A DNA stretch of 64,000 nucleotides from Campylobacter taeniopygiae (lineage in GTDB: Bacteria; Campylobacterota; Campylobacteria; Campylobacterales; Campylobacteraceae): contig NZ_NXLY01000005.1 in the NCBI RefSeq assembly GCF_005406225.1, forward strand, positions 1-64,000, written 5' to 3'. The notes below the pieces were generated by a model. That model had not been told where the DNA came from. It did not search any database and saw only the letters and a list, made by a program, of their open reading frames with translations. The translations under genes were made by a program, and so were the position numbers. This document shows positions 25,575 to 35,106 of this stretch, in pieces; position 1 is the stretch's first letter, and each line of letters begins with the position of its first letter.

Positions 25575-25961
25575 TTGAAAATTCTTATAACGTTTTTATT
25601 CACAACCCTCACTCTTTTTGGTTCTGATTTTATAACCCCAAGAGAATACGCTAAAATGCTTTATGAAAACCCTAGAGGAATCAGTTGCAAAAAATGTCAT
25701 GGAAATGACGGAAGTGAGCAAATTTTAGGATACTATCTAAAAAAAGGAGTTAAAACGCCTTATAAAATTCCAAGCATTCAAAATCTTAGTTTTGAAAAAT
25801 TTAAAAACTCACTCAATCAAATTAAAAACGCTAAATCCATTATGCCAAATTATTCATTAACCAATGAAGAAATTGTAAGCTTGTATAATTACATTAGCCA
25901 ATTTAATAAAAATAAAAAACAACAACCCATAAACACCAAAGGAGTAAAAAATGACAAATAA
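25575..25961 (+). CDS. Small monohaem cytochrome c, periplasmic
   Basis: A 128-residue protein with a signal peptide (about 1-17) and one haem site C38-K-K-C-H42 in a class I cytochrome c layout. The likely axial Met is in SIMPNYSL (about 96) and a C-terminal helix follows. The TTG start follows AAGG by ten bases. Its end overlaps hemL by 11 bases, putting a haem protein in the same transcript as a haem biosynthesis gene. Electron partner unknown. Confidence 0.8.
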   Translation: MKILITFLFTTLTLFGSDFITPREYAKMLYENPRGISCKKCHGNDGSEQILGYYLKKGVKTPYKIPSIQNLSFEKFKNSLNQIKNAKSIMPNYSLTNEEIVSLYNYISQFNKNKKQQPINTKGVKNDK

Positions 25962-27225
25962 AAAAGCTTTTGAACAAGCATGTAAAATCATAGCAGGTGG
26001 CGTAAATTCACCAGTTAGAGCCTTTAGCAATGTAGAAAGTGAGCCTAGATTTATCGATCATGGTAAGGGTGCTTATATTGTTGATATTGAAGGAAAATCT
26101 TATATTGACTATGTGCAAAGTTGGGGGCCTTTGCTTTTTGGTCATTGCGATAAAGATATTCAAAAGGCTTGTCAAAATGCTCTTAAAAAGGGATCAAGTT
26201 TTGGAGCCCCTACTTTATTAGAAACTGAACTTGCAAATTTGGTTTTATCAGATTTTCCACATTTAGATAAAATCCGTTTTGTCAATAGCGGAACAGAAGC
26301 AACAATGAGTGCGATTCGCCTTGCACGTGGATTTACAAAAAAAGATAAAATATTAAAATTTGAAGGGTGTTATCACGGACATTCAGATTCTTTACTAGTG
26401 AGTGCTGGAAGTGGTGCTGCTACCTTTAATACTCCAAGTTCTTTAGGAGTGTTAAATGAAATCGCACAATTTACTTTAGTTGCAAAATACAATGACATTC
26501 AAAGCGTCAAAGAACTTTTTAAACAACATCAAGATATCGCTTGTGTTATCATAGAACCTATAGCTGGAAATATGGGCTTAGTACCGGCTAAACAAGAATT
26601 TTTAGAAGAGTTGGTACAAATTTGCAAAGCAAATCAAACTTTACTTATTTTTGATGAAGTTATGAGTGGTTATAGAGCTTCATATCTTGGATCTTATGGA
26701 GTTAATCATATTAAAGCTGATATTGTCACTTTTGGAAAGGTTATTGGTGGCGGATTACCAGCAGCAGCTTTTGCAGCTAGAGCTGAAATTATGGATATTT
26801 TAAGTCCTTTAGGTGGGGTTTATCAAGCTGGAACTTTAAGCGGAAATCCTTTGGCTATGGCAGCAGGAATTGCTAGCATTTCTAAGGCAAAAAAGAAAAA
26901 AGATCTTTATGAAAAATTAGCTAAGTTAGCTAAAAAATTAACTCATGGTATGAAAAAATTAGCTTTTGAGAAAGGAATTCCTTTGCAAACTTGCTATGTT
27001 GGCTCTATGTTTGGTTATTTTTTCACAGAAAAGCCGGTTGAAAATTATCAAGATGCTTTAAAATCAGATCTTAAACTTTTTTCAAAATTCCACCAAAAAA
27101 TGCTTAAAAATGGAATTTATCTTGCTCCTTCACAATTTGAAACGGGTTTTATTTGCTCTAAAATGAATAATAAAATGATCGACTCCACTTTAGAAGCCGT
27201 AAAAGAAAGCTTTAAGCACCTATGA
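25951..27225 (+). CDS. hemL: Glutamate-1-semialdehyde 2,1-aminomutase HemL
   Basis: PLP enzyme producing 5-aminolevulinate in the C5 haem pathway. The 424-residue product shows [10 protein letters not shown], the cofactor region [39 protein letters not shown] and the PLP lysine in [10 protein letters not shown] (about 262). [13 protein letters not shown] also matches. The AAAGGAG ribosome binding site lies inside the cytochrome gene. ATGA overlap with the next gene. Confidence 0.97.
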   Translation: MTNKKAFEQACKIIAGGVNSPVRAFSNVESEPRFIDHGKGAYIVDIEGKSYIDYVQSWGPLLFGHCDKDIQKACQNALKKGSSFGAPTLLETELANLVLSDFPHLDKIRFVNSGTEATMSAIRLARGFTKKDKILKFEGCYHGHSDSLLVSAGSGAATFNTPSSLGVLNEIAQFTLVAKYNDIQSVKELFKQHQDIACVIIEPIAGNMGLVPAKQEFLEELVQICKANQTLLIFDEVMSGYRASYLGSYGVNHIKADIVTFGKVIGGGLPAAAFAARAEIMDILSPLGGVYQAGTLSGNPLAMAAGIASISKAKKKKDLYEKLAKLAKKLTHGMKKLAFEKGIPLQTCYVGSMFGYFFTEKPVENYQDALKSDLKLFSKFHQKMLKNGIYLAPSQFETGFICSKMNNKMIDSTLEAVKESFKHL

Positions 27226-27503
27226 ATAGAAAAAAAATCATCCATAAAACCATAGAAGCTGCCGATGGCTTAAGCCTTGGAATTTCTATGGTTGTTGCTG
27301 TTTTAATTGGTATTGGTATTGGATATTTACTCAAAAAATTTACCCCTTATCCTTGGTTATTTTGGCTTGGGGTTTTTTGGGGAATTTCTGGCGCAATACT
27401 CAACGTTTATAAAGCCTATAAAAAACAAGTAAAAACTTATGAAGAATTTGCAAAACGCGATGAATTAGTAAAAGAAATTATCCAAAAAGAGAAAAATAAA
27501 TAA
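27222..27503 (+). CDS. AtpZ/AtpI-family small membrane protein
   Basis: A 93-residue protein with two helices (about 18-35 and 42-60) separated by a KKFTPYPWL turn, the pattern of AtpZ/AtpI proteins linked to assembly or Mg transport of F-type ATP synthase. No atp gene is nearby, so the role is inferred from the fold. Overlaps hemL by four bases and the next ATG by one. Confidence 0.7.
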   Translation: MNRKKIIHKTIEAADGLSLGISMVVAVLIGIGIGYLLKKFTPYPWLFWLGVFWGISGAILNVYKAYKKQVKTYEEFAKRDELVKEIIQKEKNK

Positions 27504-28000
27504 TGCAATACAAAAAAGCATTTGCTGTGATTATATTTTTAATTCATATTGCATTTTTTTTATCTTTTTTATTTTTAACCCCTTTCAGTCTAAATATATT
27601 TTTTAGCTTTGAAATAGCTTTTTTTAGTATTTTACTAGTTATTATAGCCTCTTATCTTAGCTACAAAAAAATGATCTATTCTCAAGCAAGAAAATACAAA
27701 ATCAATCAAAATTTATTTTTATTTTCTCTTAAAAAAGTGAAAAGTCTGCCTAAAAATATAAAATTTACAATCCTAAAAGACGATTTAGAATTTAGTATAA
27801 AAAATAAAATGTATTTTTTTGTAGCATTTTTTAATTTATTAAAAATTTTTGCTTATGTGGTTTTAGTTGCGGGTTTTTTATTTTTACACAGACAAGGAAT
27901 ACTTCACATTTTTGGCTATTTGTGTGGAATTTCAAGCTTGCTTATTTGTATTTTTATTTTTATTGTGTATGTAAGATATGAGTCCAAAAAGAATTATTAA
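27503..28000 (+). CDS. Hypothetical membrane protein
   Basis: A 165-residue basic protein with four predicted helices (two before residue 52, two after 105) and a cytoplasmic central stretch rich in Lys. No family recognised. It is translationally coupled to the AtpZ-like gene (TAATG) and overlaps the MFS gene by 23 bases. Confidence 0.65.
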   Translation: MQYKKAFAVIIFLIHIAFFLSFLFLTPFSLNIFFSFEIAFFSILLVIIASYLSYKKMIYSQARKYKINQNLFLFSLKKVKSLPKNIKFTILKDDLEFSIKNKMYFFVAFFNLLKIFAYVVLVAGFLFLHRQGILHIFGYLCGISSLLICIFIFIVYVRYESKKNY

Positions 28001-29165
28001 ATCAATGACAGCACTTTTTGCCAGCATGGCTTTTTTATTTGCTGGTAATGCTTTGATTGTCACTTCAATCGGCGTTGTTCTTAAAGAAAGAGGAGAAGGT
28101 CCTTTAGTCGTAGGGATTATCAGCTCTTGTTTTTTTATCGGCGGACTTATTGGAACTATAAGTGCACATAAAATCATTTCAAAAATAGGTCATATACGAT
28201 CTTTTGGCTTATTTGGCGCTATTTTTGGAATTTCAGCTATGTTGCATACTATCAGCAATAATCTCATTTTTTGGGCTGTTTTAAGGTTTTTAATAGGCAT
28301 TTGCTATTATGGCTTTTTAATGGTAATAGAATCTTGGCTCAATGAAAAAAGTAAAAACGCTATACGTTCAAGGATACTAGGATTTTATGAAATAGTATTT
28401 TATCTTTCTTTTGGCATAGGAACTTTAATCATCGCTCTTAATCTAAGCAGACATAATGTTTTTATTTTAAGTGCCGCTTTGATTTTATTTTCTTCTTTGC
28501 CGCTAAATTTGATCAAGATAAAAGAACCTCTTTTGCCCGCATCAAGCCCTATTTCCATACCAAAAGTTTTTGATATCGCACCTTTGGCCATCATCACTAG
28601 TTTTATAGCTGGAATGCTTATAAATGGCTTTTTTTCAATGGCTCCTTTATTTATACTTTTGCAAAAATTTAACAATCAAGCTGTGTCTTATTTTACTTTT
28701 TGTGGAATTTTAGGTGGCTTTTTTGCTCAAACTATCATGGGAACTATCTCAGATAAACTAGGTAGAAAATTTGCCATTATTACTTGTGCGAGTATAGGTT
28801 TTTTCACTATGCTTGTCTTTGTTTTTTTTAAACCTTGTTTGTATATTCAATATTGCTTGTCTTTCTTGCTAGGTATGGGAATTTTTTGCCTCTATGCTTT
28901 GGCGCTTGCTAGAGCTAATGATGTTTTGGTGATCAAAAATAAAGGCGTAGAATTAGGACGCGGTGTTCTTTTTTGCTATTCTTTGGGATCTTTATTTGGA
29001 CCTTTGATTTTGGGTCTTTTGATGCAATATTTTGATACAAAAGGTTTTACTTGGTTTTATATTTCCTTACTTGGATTTTTAATACTTTTTACCATCAATA
29101 GACCTAATATCCTAAGTAAAAAATTCAGCAAAAAGCCTGGAAATATGGTGATGCTAGATGATTAA
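27978..29165 (+). CDS. Major facilitator superfamily transporter
   Basis: A 395-residue inner-membrane protein with about 12 helices. The MFS loop 2-3 region (GTISAHKIISKIGHIRSFG) and the central repeat GTISDKLGRKFA at the start of the second half mark the family. An arginine-rich loop ESWLNEKSKNAIRSR follows helix 4, as in the YcaD/sugar-type subgroup. Substrate unknown. Embedded in the hemL transcript. Confidence 0.8.
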   Translation: MSPKRIIKSMTALFASMAFLFAGNALIVTSIGVVLKERGEGPLVVGIISSCFFIGGLIGTISAHKIISKIGHIRSFGLFGAIFGISAMLHTISNNLIFWAVLRFLIGICYYGFLMVIESWLNEKSKNAIRSRILGFYEIVFYLSFGIGTLIIALNLSRHNVFILSAALILFSSLPLNLIKIKEPLLPASSPISIPKVFDIAPLAIITSFIAGMLINGFFSMAPLFILLQKFNNQAVSYFTFCGILGGFFAQTIMGTISDKLGRKFAIITCASIGFFTMLVFVFFKPCLYIQYCLSFLLGMGIFCLYALALARANDVLVIKNKGVELGRGVLFCYSLGSLFGPLILGLLMQYFDTKGFTWFYISLLGFLILFTINRPNILSKKFSKKPGNMVMLDD

Positions 29166-31233
29166 TACTCAGCTTACAAGTCAAATTGCTAACGCACAAA
29201 AAAATGATATCAAGCTAGATAATGCTCCAACAAAAGATAAAGTAAATTCTAAAGAAAATCCAAAAGAAGCGCTTTCTAATGCCTTAAAACACAATTTAGG
29301 CCTAGATAAAGATGCAAGCAATGAAGAGATTATTTCTAAGCTTATCCAAAATGAAACTGGTACAAAACTTAAAGAACTTGTTAATAAGCTTTTAGAACAA
29401 ATCAATTCTCAAAAAAATCCTGATTCACCTATACTGAAACAAAGTAAAAATTTAAACTTAGCCCCCAATTTTGCTAATGAATTAAAAACATTAAGCACTG
29501 AACTTGCTAAAGATGATGTTTTTTCTCAAGTTTTAGATAAACTAAACCAAATTTTAAAACCAGCAAGTGAAATTAAAAATAATAATCTAGCTCCATTATT
29601 TAAAAATTCGGGTGTATTTTTTGAAGCAAAATTAAAAGATGCTTTAAATGAAGAAAACCTGCCTAAAAGTTTTTATTCTCTTTTAAGCACGATTAAAGGC
29701 TTAAGCAATGAAAAACTTAGTGTCCAAATCGCTCAATTGGCTGCTGCAAATTTAAGCCCAAAAGAAACCCTAAAAGAACTTAAAAATATATTGCAAACCA
29801 ACAAAAAGGAAAATACACAAATTTTAGATCAAAGCTCTTTTAAAGCTCTTCTTAAATTAGGCTCTAAAATAGAAAATTTTAAAAATTACATCACAAAAAA
29901 TCCTAGCTTAGCTCAAAATAAAATCATCGATATCGCTTATAAAATTTCAAAAGAAATAAAAACCTTAAAAAATGATTTTTTCAAAGCCTTAAACAAACCA
30001 GAAAATATAATGATTCAAGATACAAATATATTAAAAAATACTGCCAAAGCCTTTGAAAAACTAGAAAATACCTTAAAAAATATTTTAGAAAAATCAAATT
30101 TAAAAATGCCCGATCATGATGAAGATGATATTTTAAAAAACCTTATTTCAGATAAAAATGAAACTAAAAATGAAAATTCTCACGAAGTAAAAAACCACGA
30201 CAAACAAACACAAGATAACGAATTAGAACATAAAACAAAAGATCATGATCAAGAAAATGATCATTTAAATGATCAAAAAACAAACAAAGAAGAAGAAAAA
30301 GAAATAGAAAATTTTCAAGATAAAAAAAATGAAAATACTAAAAATAATTCAAATCAAGAAAGTATAAAAAATACTCCTAAAGAAAATGCTAAATTTTTTG
30401 AAACCAAAAATGAAAACAATATGCAGAAAATACCTCAAAATAACACACAAAATCAAGAAAATCTTTTTAAAAATCAAGAAATTTTTAACAAGCAAAATAA
30501 TGTCAAAAATTTAGCCTTTGTAGTAGAAAATTTAGATCTAGATCAAGTACAAAATCTAAGCAAGGATCTTGGCAATCTTTCAAGAAGACTCAATGAAAGC
30601 TTAAGGGAATTAGAACCTCATGTTCAACGCACAAAAACCAATCAAGCTGAAATAAAAAATTTAGAACGCAAACTTGATTTATCTATGAAGGATTTAGCCC
30701 AAATCAAGCCAAAAACAGATCAAGATATAGCAGAATCTTTACATCACGATATCAAATCCACTCTTTTACAAATTTCAAATTTAGCCAAAAACGAAGGCAA
30801 TGAAGCTGTTTATAATCAAACCAATAGGCTTTTAGCCCAAATTGAAATCAATCAGCTTATTTCCTTAGCGAATGATTCTATTAATACTTATTTGCCTTTT
30901 TCTTGGGAAGATCTTAATGATTCTAAGATTATGTTTAGAAGAGGTAAAAAAGATAAATTCTTTGCCCAAATAAAACTCGAATTTGCTAAACTTGGTGATT
31001 TAGAAATTTTAATTTCTTTAAACCATGAAAAATATATAGATATAAACATCATGGCTGAAAATAAAGAATTTAGAAAAACGATTTATGAAAATGCACACGA
31101 ACTTAAAAAAAATATCAACAAAGCAGGACTTTTAAGCGCTAATTTCTTTGTAGGTGATATCATAAGAAGCAAATTTGATAGCAGGGATATAAAGAATTTA
31201 GATCTTGAAATGGGTATGGATAAAACAGTATGA
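29158..31233 (+). CDS. FliK-like protein with flagellar hook-length-control type C-terminus
   Basis: A 691-residue soluble, Asn/Lys/Glu-rich protein without signal peptide. The N-terminal two thirds are helical, and a low-complexity block of Asn, Glu, Lys and Asp runs about 340-450. The last 140 residues (IEINQLISL...TYLPFSWEDLNDSKIMFRRG...FAQIKLEFAKLGDLEILISL) match the pattern of FliK C-terminal domains. The next gene, overlapping by four bases, is a FlhB C-terminal homologue, the partner FliK contacts in switching export specificity. C. jejuni is believed to have its main fliK elsewhere, so this may be a second, specialised form. Function inferred. Confidence 0.6.
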   Translation: MINTQLTSQIANAQKNDIKLDNAPTKDKVNSKENPKEALSNALKHNLGLDKDASNEEIISKLIQNETGTKLKELVNKLLEQINSQKNPDSPILKQSKNLNLAPNFANELKTLSTELAKDDVFSQVLDKLNQILKPASEIKNNNLAPLFKNSGVFFEAKLKDALNEENLPKSFYSLLSTIKGLSNEKLSVQIAQLAAANLSPKETLKELKNILQTNKKENTQILDQSSFKALLKLGSKIENFKNYITKNPSLAQNKIIDIAYKISKEIKTLKNDFFKALNKPENIMIQDTNILKNTAKAFEKLENTLKNILEKSNLKMPDHDEDDILKNLISDKNETKNENSHEVKNHDKQTQDNELEHKTKDHDQENDHLNDQKTNKEEEKEIENFQDKKNENTKNNSNQESIKNTPKENAKFFETKNENNMQKIPQNNTQNQENLFKNQEIFNKQNNVKNLAFVVENLDLDQVQNLSKDLGNLSRRLNESLRELEPHVQRTKTNQAEIKNLERKLDLSMKDLAQIKPKTDQDIAESLHHDIKSTLLQISNLAKNEGNEAVYNQTNRLLAQIEINQLISLANDSINTYLPFSWEDLNDSKIMFRRGKKDKFFAQIKLEFAKLGDLEILISLNHEKYIDINIMAENKEFRKTIYENAHELKKNINKAGLLSANFFVGDIIRSKFDSRDIKNLDLEMGMDKTV

Positions 31234-31511
31234 GTAAAATTAAAAAATCCATCAAAAAAGCTGTAGCCTTAGGCTATCAAAAAGAAAAACATTCTGCACC
31301 AAAAGTTCTTGCAAGTGGCAAAGGAGAAAGTGCTGCTAAAATAATTTCTTTAGCTAAAGAACATGGAGTACCCATAAAAGAAGATGAGGATCTAATTGAA
31401 ATTTTAAGCAAACTCGATCTTGGAGATGAAATTCCGCCAAATATGTATAAAGCAGTGGCTGAAGTTTTTGCTTTTATCTATCAAATGGCAAATAAAACTC
31501 CTAAAAATTAA
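31230..31511 (+). CDS. flhX: FlhB C-terminal-domain homologue (FlhX-type)
   Basis: A 93-residue protein equivalent to the cytoplasmic export-specificity domain of FlhB without the membrane part. It has AVALGYQKEKHSAPKVLASGKG and then AAKIISLAKEHGVPIKEDEDL. The FlhB autocleavage motif NPTH is absent. Such free-standing copies can partly replace the cleaved FlhB C-terminal fragment in Helicobacter. It overlaps the FliK-like gene by four bases and the convergent psd by four. Confidence 0.85.
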   Translation: MSKIKKSIKKAVALGYQKEKHSAPKVLASGKGESAAKIISLAKEHGVPIKEDEDLIEILSKLDLGDEIPPNMYKAVAEVFAFIYQMANKTPKN

Positions 31512-32308
31512 TCAGAAATACTCTCTCCAAATTTAATTTTTTGCCCTATTTCTAATTTTTTATTCCATATGCCTTTTTGGGCGATCAACACTATAGTAGA
31601 ACCCAATTCAAAATACCCAAGTTCTTCAGCTTTTTTTACTCTTAAATTTTCATACTTTTTCGTAAAGCTATAAGAAAATTTAGCATTAGTTCTAATGCTA
31701 TCATCAAAATTAAAACGCATTTTTCCAACATTTTGTGCGCCTATAAAAACAAGCCAAAAAACACCTTTTTTATTTTGACATTTTAAACTTACTCTTTCAT
31801 TTTTAGTATAAAGATTGCTAATAGACTTTAAATGCTTTTCATTGACACTATAAAGTGCTCCTCTTGTATAAGTCGCACTTAAAATTTGCATATCGCAAGG
31901 ACTGTGATAGCGATGATAATCTCTTGGCGAAAGATAAATATTGATATAATCTAATCCTTTTTCTAATTCATAAGGTTCAAAACTATCTTTTAAAAGTTCT
32001 TCAACACTGTAAGTGTGTCCTTTAATAGAAAAAGCGAAATATTCTTCATCGGCTAAAAAAGTACTTCCGCATTGCAAAATTTTTCCATCACTAGGACTGA
32101 TAAAACCTTCTCCTATAGTGCGTGGAATTTTCATAGTTCTTGTGAAAAGCTCATTTAAACTTCTATATTCTAAAACATCATCAAATTCACTCATATCGAT
32201 TTTAAAATAATTCACATACCATTGATTGATTTTTTTTTGAATGATTTTTGGAAATTTAAATTGAGCTATAAGGCCAAAAAGTTTAGAACTTTCTCTTGAA
32301 AAATTCAT
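31508..32308 (-). CDS. psd: Phosphatidylserine decarboxylase (proenzyme)
   Basis: Membrane-associated pyruvoyl enzyme making phosphatidylethanolamine. The 266-residue protein has FISPSDGKI, SPRDYHRYHSPCD (the His pair) and the self-cleavage motif LGST near residue 238 (YFELGSTIVLI). Cleavage before that Ser would create the pyruvoyl group. One-base overlap with the upstream phosphoesterase gene. Confidence 0.95.
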   Translation of the reverse strand: MNFSRESSKLFGLIAQFKFPKIIQKKINQWYVNYFKIDMSEFDDVLEYRSLNELFTRTMKIPRTIGEGFISPSDGKILQCGSTFLADEEYFAFSIKGHTYSVEELLKDSFEPYELEKGLDYINIYLSPRDYHRYHSPCDMQILSATYTRGALYSVNEKHLKSISNLYTKNERVSLKCQNKKGVFWLVFIGAQNVGKMRFNFDDSIRTNAKFSYSFTKKYENLRVKKAEELGYFELGSTIVLIAQKGIWNKKLEIGQKIKFGESISD

Positions 32309-33432
32309 TACAAATCTCCTTTAAGATTTAAAATAGCAATTTCACTCGGAGCAAAAACTCTAAGACTTGGACCCCAAAAACCTGCCCCACTGCTAACATA
32401 TAATTTTGTTTTTGCGCTTAAATTATAAAGCCCATAAACAAAACCTTGCTGAAGTTTAACCAAAAACATAAAAGGGAAAATTTGTCCCCCGTGGGTATGT
32501 CCGCTTAAAATCAAATCAAAGGCACTCAAATCATAGAGCAAAGCTGCTTTTGGCTGATGTGTTAGCAAAATACTTGGTTTTGATGTATTTAAATCCGCTT
32601 TAATCCTTGCTAAATTAGGAGCATATAACCCCTTGCTTATTCCGGCTAGATCTGCTAAACCAGCAACATTGATAAAACCTAAATCTACATTTTGATTGAG
32701 TAAAATTTTCATTTTTGTATGAGTTTTAAGCAAGTTTAAAACTTGATTGATTCCATGATAATACTCGTGATTTCCCACAGTGTAAAAAGTTCCATAAGTG
32801 GATTTAAAATTATTTAATTTTGAAATATAAGGCGCCAAATCTTTAGGATTTGCATCTATTAAATCGCCGATGATAAAAATCATATCCGGTTTTTGCAAAT
32901 TGACTTTATTGATCACTTGATCTAGAAATTTTTCATGTAAATTTTTACCCAAATGCATATCTGTTAAAACAGCTATTTTTAGATCTTTTTTTAAGCCATT
33001 GATTTTTAAATTTAAGGTATTGATTTCAGGAATTCTTAAAGCATTACAAATACTCATATAGATTAAAAATACAGAAATACAAATAACAATAATTTCAAAA
33101 ATCAAACGAATAAAGATATTGATCTTTTTATAAGCTCTTCCTAAAAGAATTAAAAAAAGTCTAAAAAAATCAAGTATTAAAGTAACGAAAAAAAGACAAT
33201 AACTTGGAGCATAAGTCATGGATAAAATTTCATACCATGTATCATTTAGATAATCGTCCCTTCTTAAGATCAAAAAAACAATTTGAGCTAAAAAAAGCAC
33301 AAAAAAGGCTAATGCAAAAATTTTTTGAAAATACTTAAAAAGTAAAAATTTTTTAATCAAACGCTTATAAACATATAAATTAACTAAACCAAATATAACT
33401 AAAATAATAAAAGATAGAAACAAATACATCAT
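32308..33432 (-). CDS. Membrane-anchored calcineurin-like metallophosphoesterase
   Basis: A 374-residue protein with four N-terminal membrane helices (to about residue 145) and a phosphoesterase domain. Its metal-binding motifs are in order: LTDMHLGK, IGDLIDA, GNHEYYHG, LLTHQP and SGHTHGGQ. This YkuE/LpxG-like arrangement suggests action on a lipid-linked or peptidoglycan substrate; the cotranscribed psd supports a membrane lipid role. Substrate not determined. Confidence 0.82.
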   Translation of the reverse strand: MMYLFLSFIILVIFGLVNLYVYKRLIKKFLLFKYFQKIFALAFFVLFLAQIVFLILRRDDYLNDTWYEILSMTYAPSYCLFFVTLILDFFRLFLILLGRAYKKINIFIRLIFEIIVICISVFLIYMSICNALRIPEINTLNLKINGLKKDLKIAVLTDMHLGKNLHEKFLDQVINKVNLQKPDMIFIIGDLIDANPKDLAPYISKLNNFKSTYGTFYTVGNHEYYHGINQVLNLLKTHTKMKILLNQNVDLGFINVAGLADLAGISKGLYAPNLARIKADLNTSKPSILLTHQPKAALLYDLSAFDLILSGHTHGGQIFPFMFLVKLQQGFVYGLYNLSAKTKLYVSSGAGFWGPSLRVFAPSEIAILNLKGDL

Positions 33433-33482
33433 AAAAGTAATTATATCAAGTAAATATTAAATATCTGTATAAAATTATTTGT

Positions 33483-33488
33483 TATAAT
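33483..33488 (+). promoter_or_regulatory. Likely -10 box of gltX
   Basis: TATAAT 38 bases before the ATG in the divergent intergenic region, followed by a T-run. Confidence 0.5.
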
Positions 33489-33525
33489 TTGTTTTTTTTG
33501 AAAATCCAAAATATAAGGTTTTACA

Positions 33526-34821
33526 ATGTATCGTTTTGCCCCTTCTCCAACAGGAGATATGCATATAGGAAATTTACGCGTGGCTTTGTTTAATTACATC
33601 TGCGCTAAACAAAAAAACACTCATTTTGTCTTACGCATAGAAGATACTGATAAAGCAAGAAATATAGAAGGAAAAGAGGAAGAAATAAAAGAAATTTTAA
33701 GTCTTTTTGGAATTTCTTGGCAAGAATACTATGTGCAAAGTGAGAATTTAAAATTTCATCGACAAATGGCTTTAAGGCTTGTTAGCGAAAAAAAAGCTTT
33801 TGCTTGTTTTTGTACAGAAAAAGAATTGGAAGAAAAAAAAGAATTAGCAAAACAGCAAGGAAAACCTTATCGATACGATGGAACTTGTGAAAAACTAGCA
33901 GATATCGATGTTTTAGAATGTGAAAAACCTTTTGTTATCCGCCTTAAAAAACCTAATAAAACGATAGAATTTTCAGATCTTATTAAAGGTAAGCTTAGTT
34001 TTGAGCCTGATAATATTGATTCTTTTGTTATCATGAGAACAGATAAAACCCCTACTTATAATTTTGCTTGTGCTGTAGATGACATGCTTGAAAATATCAC
34101 TTGTATTATACGCGGAGAGGATCATGTTTCAAATACACCTAAACAAGAGCATATCCGTCAAAGTTTAGGTTATGAACAAAAAATAAGTTATGCACATTTG
34201 CCAATTATTCTTAACGAACAGGGTGTTAAAATGAGCAAAAGAGAAGCGCATTCTTCTGTAAAATGGCTACTTGAACAAGGGATATTGCCAAGTGCTATTG
34301 CTAATTATCTTCTTATCTTAGGAAATAAAACTCCTTGTGAAATTTTCACCATAGAAGAAGCTATTTCTTGGTTTGATATCAATAAAATTTCAAAATCTCC
34401 TGCAAGATTTGATCTAAAAAAACTTTTGCAAATCAATAGAGAACATATAAAATTACTAGAAAATTCAAAACTTAATGAAATTTTAAATTTAAAAAGAGAT
34501 CTAGCAAATTTGGCAAAATTTTACACCCAAGAAGCAAGCACGATCAGCGAGTTAAAAGAAAAAATTCATGCTATTTTTAGCCCCAAAGATTATCTTGAAT
34601 TTGAAAAAGAATGTAAAATTTTAAAAGAAATTTTAAACGATATAGAACTTTTTGAAAATTATGATGATTTTAAAAACTATCTTTTACAAAAAAGCGGTCT
34701 AAAAGGTAAAAATTTCTTTATGTCTTTAAGGATAATTTTAACGGGAAATATCCATGGGCCAGAACTTAGCGATCTTTATCCGCATATAAAAAATTTCATA
34801 CATGAATTAGCAAGGATGTAA
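33526..34821 (+). CDS. gltX: Glutamyl-tRNA synthetase
   Basis: Class I aminoacyl-tRNA synthetase. The 431-residue product has the HIGH-type [16 protein letters not shown] at the start and the KMSKS-type [11 protein letters not shown] (about 234). Epsilonproteobacteria normally carry two GltX proteins, one charging tRNA-Glu and one tRNA-Gln for later amidation. Which this is cannot be decided from one sequence. AAGG ribosome binding site precedes the ATG. Confidence 0.93.
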   Translation: MYRFAPSPTGDMHIGNLRVALFNYICAKQKNTHFVLRIEDTDKARNIEGKEEEIKEILSLFGISWQEYYVQSENLKFHRQMALRLVSEKKAFACFCTEKELEEKKELAKQQGKPYRYDGTCEKLADIDVLECEKPFVIRLKKPNKTIEFSDLIKGKLSFEPDNIDSFVIMRTDKTPTYNFACAVDDMLENITCIIRGEDHVSNTPKQEHIRQSLGYEQKISYAHLPIILNEQGVKMSKREAHSSVKWLLEQGILPSAIANYLLILGNKTPCEIFTIEEAISWFDINKISKSPARFDLKKLLQINREHIKLLENSKLNEILNLKRDLANLAKFYTQEASTISELKEKIHAIFSPKDYLEFEKECKILKEILNDIELFENYDDFKNYLLQKSGLKGKNFFMSLRIILTGNIHGPELSDLYPHIKNFIHELARM

Positions 34822-34824
34822 ATT

Positions 34825-35106
34825 ATGATTATTGATTCTTTTATTTATGCTACTTTTCAAGTTTTGCACATTATTATTAATATTTACACTTGGATTATTG
34901 TTATCACTGCACTTTTAAGCTGGGTTAATCCTGACCCATATAATCCTATCGTCCAAATTTTATACAAGCTTAGTTATCCTGCTTATGCTTTGGTAAGAAA
35001 AATTCCAACACGCATAGGAAATATCGACCTAGCTCCTTTAATTATACTTCTAGCATTACAATTTCTCAACTTTTTCCTTGATAGTATTTTAAGGAGTATT
35101 TTGTGA
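34825..35106 (+). CDS. YggT-family membrane protein
   Basis: A 93-residue protein with two hydrophobic segments and the family motif SWVNPDPYNPIVQIL between them, then KIPTRIGNIDLAPLIILL. YggT proteins are linked to cell shape, division and osmotic tolerance; no biochemical role is established. It lies between gltX and slt with overlapping or adjacent ends. Confidence 0.85.
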   Translation: MIIDSFIYATFQVLHIIINIYTWIIVITALLSWVNPDPYNPIVQILYKLSYPAYALVRKIPTRIGNIDLAPLIILLALQFLNFFLDSILRSIL

